Shown: positions 1-7,913, counted from the first letter of the stretch. The stretch is 64,000 nt of DNA from an uncultured Collinsella sp. (GCA_958405565.1 CATYEN010000001.1:65629-129628), one strand, 5' to 3'. The notes: generated by a model from the sequence alone, not told the origin. Made by a program: numbers and translations.

Positions 1-294
1 CGCGTGGTGCTCGTCCTTCTAGCGAGCATGCTCTCCGCCTGCGTGACCGCGTTCGCTGGTCCGGTGTCGTTCGTAGGCATCGCGGTTCCGCATCTCGTGA
101 AGTCGGCGCTAAAGTCGTCGAAGCCCATCCGCGTGATTCCTGCGTGCTTCTTGGGAGGCGCCATCTTCTGCGCGGGCTGCGATTTGATCGCGCGCACGCT
201 GTTCTCTCCCGTCGAGCTTTCCATCAGCGCAGTCACCGCCATCTTCGGCGCGCCGGTGGTTATCGCGCTCATGTTGAAGAAGCGGGTGAGGTAG
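1..294 (+). CDS. FecCD-type iron-complex ABC transporter permease (3' end only)
   Basis: This is the last 97 codons of an integral membrane permease of the FecCD/BtuC family, which moves siderophore, heme or cobalamin through the membrane; the 5' end lies outside the window. The family signature is visible in GPVSFVGIAVPHL near the start, followed by hydrophobic helices and the usual basic end (LKKRVR). The stop codon TAG directly touches the ATG of the ATPase gene with no spacer, so the two are translationally coupled. The exact ligand cannot be told from this fragment. Confidence 0.85.
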   Translation, partial: RVVLVLLASMLSACVTAFAGPVSFVGIAVPHLVKSALKSSKPIRVIPACFLGGAIFCAGCDLIARTLFSPVELSISAVTAIFGAPVVIALMLKKRVR

Positions 295-1611
295 ATGGGG
301 GAATTCGTGCCGCGGCCCAAAATGCTCGGAGGGGACATTCCATGCTTAGACAGTCCTGAGCTCACACGAAAGCGCCAGAAGGCACTTTCGGCTCGTGCGG
401 AACTGCGCGCGGAACGCCTCCTCCGAGCGGAGTCGAACCTCGAAACCCCGGTCGAAACGCAGGCTGACGGAGCGCCGCTTTTCCGCATAAGCGACCTGTC
501 GGCGGGCTACGACAAGAAGGTTGTAGTCGAAGGCGTCGATCTGGAGGTTCGCGCGGGCGACGTCGTGGCGCTCATCGGGCCGAACGGCTCGGGCAAGTCG
601 ACCATCTTGAAAACCATCACACGCCATCTAGCACCGCTTGCCGGCGCGGTCGAGCTCGACGGGCGAGAGATTTCCCGATGGAAGACGGCGGAGTTCGCAA
701 GGAACCTTGCCGTTATGCTGACAGATCGCCCCCGGACCGAGCTCCTCACCTGCCGCGATATCGTAGAGGCGGGAAGACATCCCTACACCGGGCGAATGGG
801 CACACTCTCGCCTAACGACCATAGTCGGGTCGACGAGGCCATGAAAACCGCACATGTGGAAGAGCTCGCCGAGCGCGACTTCATGCAGATAAGCGACGGG
901 CAACGCCAGCGCGTCATGCTCGCACGCGCCATCGCGCAGGATCCGCGTGTGCTCGTGCTCGACGAGCCCACGTCGTATCTCGATATCCGCTACCAGATCG
1001 ACCTGCTGCGAATACTTCGCCACCTTGCGAAATCGCGGAATGTGGCTGTCATCATGTCCATCCACGAACTCGAGCTCACGCAGAAAAGCGCCGACAAGGT
1101 GATTTGCGTGAAGGACGGCCAGGTCTTCCGCGCCGGCGCACCCGAGGACATATTCACGCGCGAGACGATTGACGAGCTCTACGGTCTTCAATATGGCACC
1201 TTCAACGAGCGCTTCGGCAGCGTGGAAATTGGGCGCCCGCACGGCGATGCGCACACGTTCGTCATCGCCGGCGCAGGTACGGGGTCGGCTGTGTTTCGCC
1301 AGCTCATCCGGCGAGGCAAGGCGTTCTACGCGGGCGTTCTGCACGAAGGGGACATCGACTGCGAGCTCGCGCGCGACCTGGCGGCGGAATGCGTGGCCGA
1401 GCGCGCGTTCGAGCCGATCGGGGATAAAACCATGGCCCGCGCCAAAGAGCTCCTCGTCCACTGCGCGCTCCTTATCGTGTGCCCCGCCGCCTTCGGCACC
1501 ATAAACGCCCGCAACGCAGAGCTCGTCGAGTTCGCACGCTCGCATGATATCGAGGTCATGCGAGCGTGCGAAGGCGCATCGGAGGATTCCCAATTGGAGT
1601 GGGAAGGATAA
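295..1611 (+). CDS. Iron-complex ABC transporter ATPase with extra C-terminal domain
   Basis: This is the ATP-hydrolysing subunit for the permease just upstream. The ABC domain spans about residues 60-295: Walker A GPNGSGKST at 95-103, a variant signature ISDGQRQR near 199-206 (SDGQ instead of SGGQ), Walker B VLVLDEPT near 219-226, and the switch His in SIHE. The protein has 438 residues against about 260 for a typical FepC/BtuD protein. The extra length is a low-complexity charged N-terminus of about 60 residues and a C-terminal module from about 318 with a glycine-rich turn (GAGTGS), which looks Rossmann-like. The start is the ATG abutting the permease stop; the ribosome site is weak, so coupling probably drives translation. 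Substrate unknown (siderophore, heme or corrinoid). Confidence 0.88.
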   Translation: MGEFVPRPKMLGGDIPCLDSPELTRKRQKALSARAELRAERLLRAESNLETPVETQADGAPLFRISDLSAGYDKKVVVEGVDLEVRAGDVVALIGPNGSGKSTILKTITRHLAPLAGAVELDGREISRWKTAEFARNLAVMLTDRPRTELLTCRDIVEAGRHPYTGRMGTLSPNDHSRVDEAMKTAHVEELAERDFMQISDGQRQRVMLARAIAQDPRVLVLDEPTSYLDIRYQIDLLRILRHLAKSRNVAVIMSIHELELTQKSADKVICVKDGQVFRAGAPEDIFTRETIDELYGLQYGTFNERFGSVEIGRPHGDAHTFVIAGAGTGSAVFRQLIRRGKAFYAGVLHEGDIDCELARDLAAECVAERAFEPIGDKTMARAKELLVHCALLIVCPAAFGTINARNAELVEFARSHDIEVMRACEGASEDSQLEWEG

Positions 1612-1628
1612 ACTGGACTTTCATTTAA

Positions 1629-1730
1629 GGATCCTCAGGCTACAGCTCCTACGCCGGCGAGGTCTCCAAGGCGCCGGAGAACCTCGTGAACAGGATTTCC
1701 AATCGTCCGCACCCCCATATGCTATCTAGA
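1629..1730 (+). pseudogene. Probable remnant of an IS3-family transposase (OrfB)
   Basis: In the frame starting at 1629, right after an in-frame stop at 1626-1628, the translation contains GYSSYAGEVSKAPENLVNR. This resembles the motif YSSYKGEVGKxxPNLLNR that precedes the DDE core of IS3-family OrfB transposases. There is no start codon and the similarity fades after about 22 residues, so this is only an eroded scrap. It sits between the iron transporter and a TetR gene, hinting at an old insertion or deletion edge. Identification rests on motif memory alone. Confidence 0.45.
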
Positions 1731-1742
1731 AGCAAAAACAGA

Positions 1743-1773
1743 CACTATTTCACCGCAACTTATTGAAGGGATG
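1743..1773. repeat. Copy of a TATTTCACCGCA intergenic repeat
   Basis: The bases CTATTTCACCGCAACTT followed by GAAGGGA closely match both arms of the inverted repeat at 10387-10455 and its AGAAGGGA flank. The shared core is TATTTCACCGCA. Finding the same unit in two unrelated gaps of one window suggests a dispersed short repeat. Confidence 0.5.
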
Positions 1774-1799
1774 CTTGGGAACATATGCCGGCAGTAGGC

Positions 1800-2411
1800 C
1801 TAATCCAAGCGAGATTCCAGACTCGACAGGCCATTGAGAGTCAGGTCGTTGGCGACCTCAGAGACGCGCTCGATAGGAACCGAACCGTCAGACAGCGCCC
1901 ACGTGCGATAGATACCGATAATACCCGACAGCAAAAACGCCAGATAGTAGTCGAACATCTCGTCCTTGAGACCTTGGGGCAGCAGATCGCGCTCGGCAAT
2001 CTCGTGTTCGAGGGGCGCACGAAGACGAGCCATAAAATCATCGAGCGGAATGTTCTCGATCAGCTGACGATTGAGCACCAGGTTGTTGCACAGTGCCTCG
2101 TTAACGGTTTTAAAGAAGGTCGCCGCCGCGCCCAGGGCGCGCTCGTTGGTGTCGCCGTCCATGGAGGCAAGCGTTTTCTCGACCGAGTCGACAATCATCT
2201 CCACCACATCGACGGCAATGGCATCGAGCAGGCCGTCAACCGTGCCAAAGTGCACGTAGAAGGTTTTGCGGTCGACATTGGCCTCGCGTGCGATGGCACT
2301 CACCGTAATGTCTGCCAGCGGCTTTTCCATGAGCAGGCGCTCGAAAGCGGAAAGGATGGCATTACGGCTGCGAACAATGCGGCGGTCAAGACGCGGTTTG
2401 CTGGTTGCCAT
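1800..2411 (-). CDS. TetR/AcrR-family transcriptional regulator
   Basis: This is a DNA-binding repressor of about 203 residues. The N-terminal helix-turn-helix is clear: ITVSAIAREANVDRKTFYVHF around residues 35-55 matches the TetR consensus; the remainder is an all-helical ligand/dimerisation domain that cannot be assigned a ligand. The ATG at 2411 (MATSKPRL) was chosen because GAAGGGA lies at proper spacing upstream; an in-frame upstream start has no such site. An inverted repeat at 2455-2478 just upstream is a candidate autoregulatory operator. The flippase-like gene lies upstream on the same strand and may be a target. Confidence 0.88.
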   Translation of the reverse strand: MATSKPRLDRRIVRSRNAILSAFERLLMEKPLADITVSAIAREANVDRKTFYVHFGTVDGLLDAIAVDVVEMIVDSVEKTLASMDGDTNERALGAAATFFKTVNEALCNNLVLNRQLIENIPLDDFMARLRAPLEHEIAERDLLPQGLKDEMFDYYLAFLLSGIIGIYRTWALSDGSVPIERVSEVANDLTLNGLSSLESRLD

Positions 2412-2454
2412 GGGCGTGTCCCTTCGATATGCGAGCATTCATCAACAGATGAGA

Positions 2455-2478
2455 GATAATCTACGTAAGAGGATTATC
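2455..2478. promoter_or_regulatory. Candidate TetR operator (inverted repeat)
   Basis: GATAATC and GATTATC form a perfect 7-bp inverted repeat separated by 10 bp, 44 bp upstream of the TetR start codon. Its position and symmetry fit autoregulation by a dimeric TetR protein. Confidence 0.4.
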
Positions 2479-2527
2479 CCCCATACGGCACAAATATGCC
2501 TCGCATCATGAAGAACGCACGACTGTC

Positions 2528-3835
2528 CTACTGCGACTTAGGGTGCTTCTTCTTATTGAGTGCCGACGGAGATACGCGAATACCATCGCCTGTCTGGCGC
2601 ACATAGGCTTTATGAGCCGGCTTAGCGGTCCCAGAAGCCTTCTGAGCGTGCTTCTTGGGATCAACGGTAACAGCATTCGTGGGGTGCGGCTTAGTGGGCG
2701 CAGAGGGCGTCTGAGGCGTGCGGCCGAGCTTGCGCATCACGCGATCCCAGCGCGCATGGATGCTCTCGTTGTGGGCACTCTTAAGTCCCAACAGGGGCGC
2801 AGCCAAAATGGTCGGCGCAATAAACGTAATGAGGCGCCACAGCAGATAGCCGGCGGTCGAAGCCGACCCAAAGAAATGACCCAAGAACAATGCAAAGCCG
2901 CCCTCAGCGCCACCAGTTCCACCGGGCAAGGGAACCGCAGAGCTCAGCAGCTGGACAAAAGCGCTCGCGGCCATGACCGAGAAAAAGTCGACTTCGTGGT
3001 GGCCAAAGGCAAGCATCAGGAAATACGGCACGAGGTAGAAAAACGCGAGCTGCAACATGGTGATGACCACCGTGAGCAGCATGGACGAAAAGTGGCCGGC
3101 TGAAAGCTTGAACTTCTCGGAGAAAGAGTAGATCTCACCATCGACAAACGTGCGCCATCCCTCGATCTTAGTGGCCGAGACACCAATGCGCTCGAGCCAA
3201 TTGATGATGCAATGGGCGACGCGCGTGACGGTCTTAGGCATGAGCGCGACGGCGAAGATGCCAAGCAAGATGCAGCAGTGCCCACCAAAGCTAAAGACAC
3301 ACAGCAGCGTCATGTCGCCATAGCGCTCGGCGAAAAACGGCATGCGAGCAAGCAGTAGGATAGCGCCCCAGGCAACGAGGCCAAACTGATACACGATAAA
3401 GCGCGTGAATTGCGTGGCTCCGGCCTCGCCGACATTTTGGCCTGCCTTGGTCAGGCGGTAAATCTGGGCGGGCGTAGAGCCCATCATCATGGGCGTCAGG
3501 TTGCCAAAGAAGATACCGCTCGCCTCGACCGAGATCAGGTCGCGAATGCCGACGGGCGAATTAGGATCGAGCCAGACGGCGATCGCATAGGCCACAATGC
3601 CAAAGAACAGATACATGAACATGCAAAGACAGGCGACAACGAGCCAGGGCGCCTGGACGCTCGACATGGCAGCCCAGAACTGTCCCATCTGACCGGTCAC
3701 AATCAGATAAACGATATAACCCACCAGCACGACGCCGATAAAGATGGCGCCGCGGCGTGCGCTCTTATTGTCATCTCCGCCCGAGGCCTCAACCTCGACC
3801 TGGGGCTTAGACGTATGCTGAGAGGACTCCGTCAT
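2528..3835 (-). CDS. Flippase-like / lysylphosphatidylglycerol synthase TM-domain protein (UPF0104)
   Basis: This is a 435-residue polytopic membrane protein of the LPG_synthase_TM/AglD (YbhN-type) family. After a polar N-terminus it has about eight hydrophobic segments and the family hallmark PGGTGGAEGG in the second half. The C-terminus is a long basic, Pro/Lys-rich cytoplasmic tail ending in KKKHPKSQ. Members are lipid-carrier flippases or the membrane half of MprF; there is no aminoacyl-transfer domain here, so lipid lysinylation is not supported. The start at 3835 (MTESSQ) has AGAAGGAG upstream. A TACAAT hexamer at 3869-3874 could be its -10 element. It lies upstream of the TetR gene on the same strand. 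Confidence 0.82.
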   Translation of the reverse strand: MTESSQHTSKPQVEVEASGGDDNKSARRGAIFIGVVLVGYIVYLIVTGQMGQFWAAMSSVQAPWLVVACLCMFMYLFFGIVAYAIAVWLDPNSPVGIRDLISVEASGIFFGNLTPMMMGSTPAQIYRLTKAGQNVGEAGATQFTRFIVYQFGLVAWGAILLLARMPFFAERYGDMTLLCVFSFGGHCCILLGIFAVALMPKTVTRVAHCIINWLERIGVSATKIEGWRTFVDGEIYSFSEKFKLSAGHFSSMLLTVVITMLQLAFFYLVPYFLMLAFGHHEVDFFSVMAASAFVQLLSSAVPLPGGTGGAEGGFALFLGHFFGSASTAGYLLWRLITFIAPTILAAPLLGLKSAHNESIHARWDRVMRKLGRTPQTPSAPTKPHPTNAVTVDPKKHAQKASGTAKPAHKAYVRQTGDGIRVSPSALNKKKHPKSQ

Positions 3836-3943
3836 GAGACTCCTTCTAACAGTCAAAATATCTTGGATATTGTACCCGCAAGGACCATAAGCAGAACGCA
3901 AAGCTCTGGTTCAAACGGGAATTGCAGACGGTTGTTTGAAAAT

Positions 3944-3975
3944 AAAAAACCCGGCCTTCCATGGGAAGTCCGGGT
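3944..3975 (-). terminator. Rho-independent terminator of tRNA-Glu
   Basis: On the minus strand, ACCCGGACTTCC pairs with GGAAGGCCGGGT across a 3-base loop (one mismatch) and is followed by six T residues. It sits about 10 nt after the tRNA 3' end and insulates the flippase gene. Confidence 0.85.
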
Positions 3976-3985
3976 ATCAGATGCG

Positions 3986-4062
3986 TGGTAGCCCGTACCA
4001 GATTCGAACTGGTGATCTCCGCCTTGAGAGGGCGGCGTCCTAAACCGCTAGACGAACGGGCC
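3986..4062 (-). tRNA. tRNA-Glu (anticodon CTC)
   Basis: The minus strand folds as a complete cloverleaf: acceptor GGCCCGT/ACGGGCT (with a G-U end pair), D arm GTCTAGCGGTTTAGGAC, anticodon stem CCGCC/GGCGG with loop CTCTCAA giving anticodon CTC, and TΨC arm ACCAG-TTCGAAT-CTGGT. The discriminator A is followed by an encoded CCA. It reads GAG codons. A strong promoter lies upstream at 4097-4125 and a terminator downstream. Confidence 0.96.
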
Positions 4063-4096
4063 ACATGACATCTGCACTGCCGTGCTGCGAGGAAAT

Positions 4097-4125
4097 ATAT
4101 TACGGGACAAAAAACGACAGCGCAA
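4097..4125 (-). promoter_or_regulatory. Promoter of tRNA-Glu
   Basis: Minus strand -35 TTGCGC (4120-4125), 17-bp spacer, -10 TAATAT (4097-4102), 34 bp before the tRNA. Confidence 0.7.
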
Positions 4126-4140
4126 GAAGAAATTCCAAAT

Positions 4141-4159
4141 TGCCGACAAATTGTCGGCA
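4141..4159 (-). terminator. Hairpin downstream of the CCA-adding enzyme gene
   Basis: TGCCGACAA and TTGTCGGCA form a perfect 9-bp stem with a single-base centre, 30 nt after the cca stop codon. The following tract is only loosely T-rich, so termination is plausible but not certain. Confidence 0.5.
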
Positions 4160-4189
4160 GGTTATGGAACACGCAGGTAAACTGGGTGG

Positions 4190-5584
4190 CTAATTCAAGT
4201 TGAGATGGACCAAAAGAGCTTTGCGCTCGTTGGGAATGTTGTCTTCGATCACGGCGTCGAGGGCGGAGTTGAGAAGCTGCCCCAGTTCCGGCCCGGGCTT
4301 GACTCCAGCACGGATCAAGTCGCCGCCGTTGATGGCGAGCATCTTGAGCGTATAGGGCTCCCCCGCCTTCAGCAGCTCGTGCGACATCGCGCGCATCTCC
4401 TCAATCGTCTCAACGTAATAGAAGCACGACGGGGCCTTGCCGAGCGTGTCGGCACGCTTAAGATCCATGAGCTCGTCCATCAAACGCGGCGTGTCGACGC
4501 CCTCGCCCGAAAGCGCGCGCATCATATTGAGCAGGCAGGAGCGCTCGGGGCGCAGCGGCTTGTCGTGATATTTGATGAGCAGGCACACGTCGCGCACCAG
4601 GTCGTGCGAGAGCGCCAGGCGATCCATAATGACGCGCGCTTTCTTGGCGCCGAGCTCGGGATGACCGTAGAAGTGTCCGCTGCCGGCGTGATCGACCGTG
4701 AAACACTCGGGCTTGGACACATCGTGCAAAAACGCCGCCCACATAAGGCTCGACGAGGGCGCGACGCCGTCGCACAGCGCAAGCTCCCCTGCCACCGTCA
4801 GCACACGGGCGATATGCTCGTAAACGTTAAACGCATGATAGACACTTCGCTGATCAAAGCCGCGACCCGCTGCCAACTCGGGCACGGCGGCGCAGATGAG
4901 CTCGGGGTAGCGCAGCATGGCGTCTCCCCCATGACCGGTCGAAAGAATGCCCTCGAGCTCAATACCCACGCGCTCGCGCGCCACGGCGTCGAGCAGCGGC
5001 GCGCACTCGGCAAGCGCGCGCTTAGTCTCGGGCTCAATCATAAAGTCCAGGCGGCAGGCAAAGCGCACCGCACGCAACATGCGCAGGGCGTCCTCGTTAA
5101 AGCGACGCTTGGAATCGCCGACAGCGCGAATCAGCTTGCGCTCCAAGTCACCCTGGCCGTCGTAGCGGTCGACAAGCCCGCGCTCGGGATGCCAGGCCAT
5201 AGCGTTGACGGTAAAGTCGCGGCGCGCCAGATCGTCCTCGAGCGAGGCGGCACGCTCCACACTCTGGGGATGGCGACCATCGGTGTAAAAGCCATCCAGA
5301 CGGTACGTCGTGACCTCAATGCGCTCATCGTCACAAATGGCGGTAATGCCGCCAAATTTAATGCCCGACTCCACAACCGCGATGCCGGCGGCCTCGAGCG
5401 CCGCTTTGGACTCCTGCCACAGGCCGCTGCAACACATATCTACATCGTGGCTGGGGCATCCCATCAGCGCGTCACGCACCCAACCGCCCACATACCAGGC
5501 CTCAAGACCGGCATCCTCGAGGGCTCGCAACACGCGCAGAGAGGCGGCTGACGGCTGCGTGGCGTTGAGCGAAACATTGCACAT
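4190..5584 (-). CDS. cca: CCA tRNA nucleotidyltransferase (HD-domain class)
   Basis: This 464-residue enzyme adds or repairs the 3' CCA of tRNAs using CTP and ATP. The head domain shows the polymerase-beta motif VGGWVRDALMG followed by HDVDM (catalytic Asp 47 and 49), then RRDFTVNAMAW, the nucleotide-selecting region, and RxLRAVRFACR. A central HD domain (LHDVSKPE) lies near residues 265-275, as in bacterial multi-activity CCA enzymes. The start at 5584 has AGGAGG eight bases upstream; an in-frame extension upstream is not supported. The encoded CCA on the nearby tRNA-Glu means that this enzyme would act there in repair. A TGCTAGACT extended -10 at 5634-5642 is a likely promoter. Confidence 0.93.
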   Translation of the reverse strand: MCNVSLNATQPSAASLRVLRALEDAGLEAWYVGGWVRDALMGCPSHDVDMCCSGLWQESKAALEAAGIAVVESGIKFGGITAICDDERIEVTTYRLDGFYTDGRHPQSVERAASLEDDLARRDFTVNAMAWHPERGLVDRYDGQGDLERKLIRAVGDSKRRFNEDALRMLRAVRFACRLDFMIEPETKRALAECAPLLDAVARERVGIELEGILSTGHGGDAMLRYPELICAAVPELAAGRGFDQRSVYHAFNVYEHIARVLTVAGELALCDGVAPSSSLMWAAFLHDVSKPECFTVDHAGSGHFYGHPELGAKKARVIMDRLALSHDLVRDVCLLIKYHDKPLRPERSCLLNMMRALSGEGVDTPRLMDELMDLKRADTLGKAPSCFYYVETIEEMRAMSHELLKAGEPYTLKMLAINGGDLIRAGVKPGPELGQLLNSALDAVIEDNIPNERKALLVHLNLN

Positions 5585-5633
5585 TCCTGTGGCCTCCTGC
5601 GATTGCGGGTATATCGATTGACGGTTTCCAAGA

Positions 5634-5642
5634 AGTCTAGCA
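5634..5642 (-). promoter_or_regulatory. Extended -10 promoter element of cca
   Basis: The minus strand reads TGCTAGACT, a TGn extended -10, about 50 bp before the cca start; no clear -35 is present. Confidence 0.4.
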
Positions 5643-5715
5643 AGAAACGGGAGCGGGCGCACACGCAAACGCGTTTCAAGCACGATTGAATCCCAAGAGC
5701 TCTGCCACCGAAATG

Positions 5716-5750
5716 AAAAAGCACCCGCCTCGGTAATCCGAGACGGGTGC
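5716..5750 (-). terminator. Terminator after the distal 1-phosphofructokinase gene
   Basis: GCACCCGTCTCGG pairs with CCGAGGCGGGTGC around a 4-base loop and is followed by five T on the minus strand, closing the fructose locus 36 nt after the stop codon. Confidence 0.88.
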
Positions 5751-5785
5751 TCAACAAAGCAAGAAACCAAGGCCCGTACGTTGCG

Positions 5786-6718
5786 TTAGCAGACCTGACG
5801 GATGGCGATGCCCTTCTGATACTCATCGACCTTAGCAAAATCGCCCAAACCCGGGCACTCGACCACGTTGGCGCCGGTGGCCATCGAGAGGCGCAGAGCG
5901 TCCTCAACACGCTCGGGAGCGTCGTGCCACACGGACAGGAAGGCAGCGAGCGAGGAATCGCCGGCGCAGACCGTCGACAGCAGCTTGACCTCAAAGGTGC
6001 GGTTGGCAAACCAGATGTGCTCGCCGTTGGAGAAGTACGCGCCGTCGCCACCAAGGGTCAGCAGGACGTTCTTGGCGCCCTTGGCATGCAGCTCGGCCAT
6101 CGCGCCCTTGACAGACTCGTCGTCGCCACCGCTCACCTTAATGCCAAAGATGTCGAGCAGCTCGTCGTCGTTGGGCTTAATGAGCAGCGGCTCCATGGCA
6201 ATGAGGTCTGCCAGCTGATGGCTCGAGATATCGAGCACGAACTCAGCGCCTTTCGCCTTCACGCGGCGCAGGACCTCGGCCAGGAAGCCCTCGGAGGTGT
6301 TGGGAGGCAGCGAGCCGCTAATGACCAGGCAGGTCATGTCTGCGAGCGAATCGATAAGCTCAAACATCTCCTGCTCGTTGGCCTCGTTGATGGCGGCACC
6401 GGCGTTGACCATGTTGTACTCGGTGTCGGGGCCGGCGTTGAGGAAGACGTTGACGCGCGTGATGCCGTCGGTCCACACGGGCTTGACGGGCACGCCCAGG
6501 GCCTCGGCGCCCTTGACGATGAACTCACCCGAGAAGCCGGCAAAAAAGCCCAGGATCGTGGTGTCGACGCCGTAGTGATCGAGCGTGAACGAGACATTGA
6601 GGCCCTTGCCGTTGGGCGTATAGACCGCGTTGCGCGTGCGGGTGACGGTGTTGGCCGAAAGGCCGTCGCAGGCGATGTTGTAGTCAATGGCGGGATTTGC
6701 AGTGAGCGTATAAATCAT
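5786..6718 (-). CDS. fruK: PfkB-family sugar-phosphate kinase, probable 1-phosphofructokinase (copy 1)
   Basis: This 310-residue ribokinase-fold kinase probably phosphorylates fructose-1-phosphate to fructose-1,6-bisphosphate. Evidence: N-terminal TLTANPAIDY, the GKGLNVS substrate loop, ISGSLPP, KPNDDEL, and the catalytic loop CAGDSSLAAF with Asp 254. The catalytic loop begins with Cys where most PfkB kinases have Gly (GAGD), a trait shared with the copy next door. The start at 6718 (MIYTL) has AAAGGA upstream and aligns with the neighbour. It lies downstream of copy 2 but a strong terminator separates them, and a TATACT at 6753-6758 indicates its own promoter. Tagatose-6-phosphate kinase is an alternative substrate assignment. 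Confidence 0.85.
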   Translation of the reverse strand: MIYTLTANPAIDYNIACDGLSANTVTRTRNAVYTPNGKGLNVSFTLDHYGVDTTILGFFAGFSGEFIVKGAEALGVPVKPVWTDGITRVNVFLNAGPDTEYNMVNAGAAINEANEQEMFELIDSLADMTCLVISGSLPPNTSEGFLAEVLRRVKAKGAEFVLDISSHQLADLIAMEPLLIKPNDDELLDIFGIKVSGGDDESVKGAMAELHAKGAKNVLLTLGGDGAYFSNGEHIWFANRTFEVKLLSTVCAGDSSLAAFLSVWHDAPERVEDALRLSMATGANVVECPGLGDFAKVDEYQKGIAIRQVC

Positions 6719-6752
6719 GAATGTTCCTTTCACGAAGCAACGTGTTAATGAA

Positions 6753-6758
6753 AGTATA
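6753..6758 (-). promoter_or_regulatory. -10 element for 1-phosphofructokinase copy 1
   Basis: TATACT on the minus strand 35 bp before the start codon, immediately preceding TTTCATTAAC. That string resembles a half of the candidate operator in the fruA/rpiR gap. The -35 is poor, which fits activator-dependent or regulated expression. Confidence 0.4.
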
Positions 6759-6846
6759 TTCCACGTATCGGTAAAAGGCTAGGACAACTCGGCGAACGGT
6801 GTGGAAGCGATGAAGTACGGCAGGACACCTCTCCCCCATGGCGGAA

Positions 6847-6878
6847 CAAAAAGGCGCCCCAGCCGAAACCGGGGCGCC
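6847..6878 (-). terminator. Terminator between the two PfkB kinase genes
   Basis: GGCGCCCC pairs with GGGGCGCC across a 10-base loop, followed by five T on the minus strand, 28 nt after the copy 2 stop codon. Confidence 0.88.
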
Positions 6879-6906
6879 GCATGCGCACGAATATGTCGCG
6901 TTTCGA

Positions 6907-7839
6907 TTACTGACGATCGAGCTTGCGGACAGCAACGCGCTTGCTGTACTCATCGACGTGGCCGAAGTCGCCGATGCCGACGGACTCGGCAACGTTGGCG
7001 CCGGTGGCCATAGCGAGCTTCATGGCCTCCTCGACGTTGTCGCGATCCCTGTACCACTTGTGCAGGAACGCAGCGAGGGTGCAGTCGCCGGCGCAGACGG
7101 AAGAGACCAGCTTGATGTTGAACTCACGCTTGGCATACCAGATGTCCTCGCCGTTGGAGAAGTAGGCGTCACCGCGGCTACCACGGGTGAGCAGCACGTT
7201 CTGGACGCCAGCCTCGTGAGCCAGCTTCATGGCAACGCGGACCTCGTCGTCGGTGTCGACCGGCACGCCGAAGATGGCCTTCATCTCGTGATGGTTCGGC
7301 TTGATGAGCAGCGGCTTCTTGTGAGCGAGCTCCTTGAGCTTGTCGGAGGACAGGTCCAGGACGACGTCGGCGCCACGGGCCTGAGCGTGCTCCATGACCT
7401 GAGCCAGGAAGTCGGGCGTAGCTTTGGGAGGCACGGAGCCGGAGACGATCAGGCACTCAAGGTCGCCCGCGGTGTCCAGGATGTTGTAGAGCTCCTCCTG
7501 GTGCTGCGGCGTGATCGGAGCACCAGGGTTCAAGATGCCGTACTCGTGCTGGCCATCGTTGACGTAGGTGTTGATGCGCGTGATACCGTCGGTCCAGACC
7601 GGGCGGCAGAGGCAACCCAGGTTCATGACCTCCTCGACGATAAACTTGCCCGTGAAGCCGGCGAAGAAGCCGAGCGCGACGGTGTCGACGCCCATCTTCT
7701 TAAAGGCGAAGGACACGTCGAGGCCCTTGCCGTTAGCCGTGTAGCTGGCCGAGCCGGTGCGGACGTTCTCGTCGGGCTCGAGCGGAGAGCTCGAAACCGT
7801 CATGTCGACAGCCGGGTTAGCGGTTAGCGTGTAGAACAT
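6907..7839 (-). CDS. fruK: PfkB-family sugar-phosphate kinase, probable 1-phosphofructokinase (copy 2)
   Basis: This 310-residue kinase is clearly paralogous to the downstream gene and equal in length. It shares TLTANPAVDM, GKGLDVSF, WTDGITRIN, SGSVPP and KPNHHE, and has the catalytic loop CAGDCTLAAF with Asp 252. Expected reaction: fructose-1-phosphate to fructose-1,6-bisphosphate with ATP. It directly follows ptsI (75-bp gap holding a 9-bp hairpin), so it is probably made from the same transcript. The start at 7839 has AGGGGGT seven bases upstream. The substrate-contact region differs from copy 1 (CLCRPVWTDG versus VPVKPVWTDG), so the two may differ in substrate. Confidence 0.85.
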   Translation of the reverse strand: MFYTLTANPAVDMTVSSSPLEPDENVRTGSASYTANGKGLDVSFAFKKMGVDTVALGFFAGFTGKFIVEEVMNLGCLCRPVWTDGITRINTYVNDGQHEYGILNPGAPITPQHQEELYNILDTAGDLECLIVSGSVPPKATPDFLAQVMEHAQARGADVVLDLSSDKLKELAHKKPLLIKPNHHEMKAIFGVPVDTDDEVRVAMKLAHEAGVQNVLLTRGSRGDAYFSNGEDIWYAKREFNIKLVSSVCAGDCTLAAFLHKWYRDRDNVEEAMKLAMATGANVAESVGIGDFGHVDEYSKRVAVRKLDRQ

Positions 7840-7866
7840 TTACAGTACCCCCTGTATATGTGAGGG

Positions 7867-7896
7867 CCGCGTGGTCGGCCCATTCCAACCACGCGG
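7867..7896 (-). other. Intercistronic hairpin between ptsI and the PfkB kinase
   Basis: CCGCGTGGT and ACCACGCGG form a perfect 9-bp stem with a 12-base loop and no T tract. It may act as an RNA-processing or stability element rather than a terminator. Confidence 0.45.
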
Positions 7897-7913
7897 TTAC
7901 CTCTGATACCAAA

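Noticed and set aside
341..359. ATG with a good GGAGGGG site at 341
   Set aside because: It is out of frame with the ATPase and reaches a stop after five codons, so it is not the start of the transporter gene.
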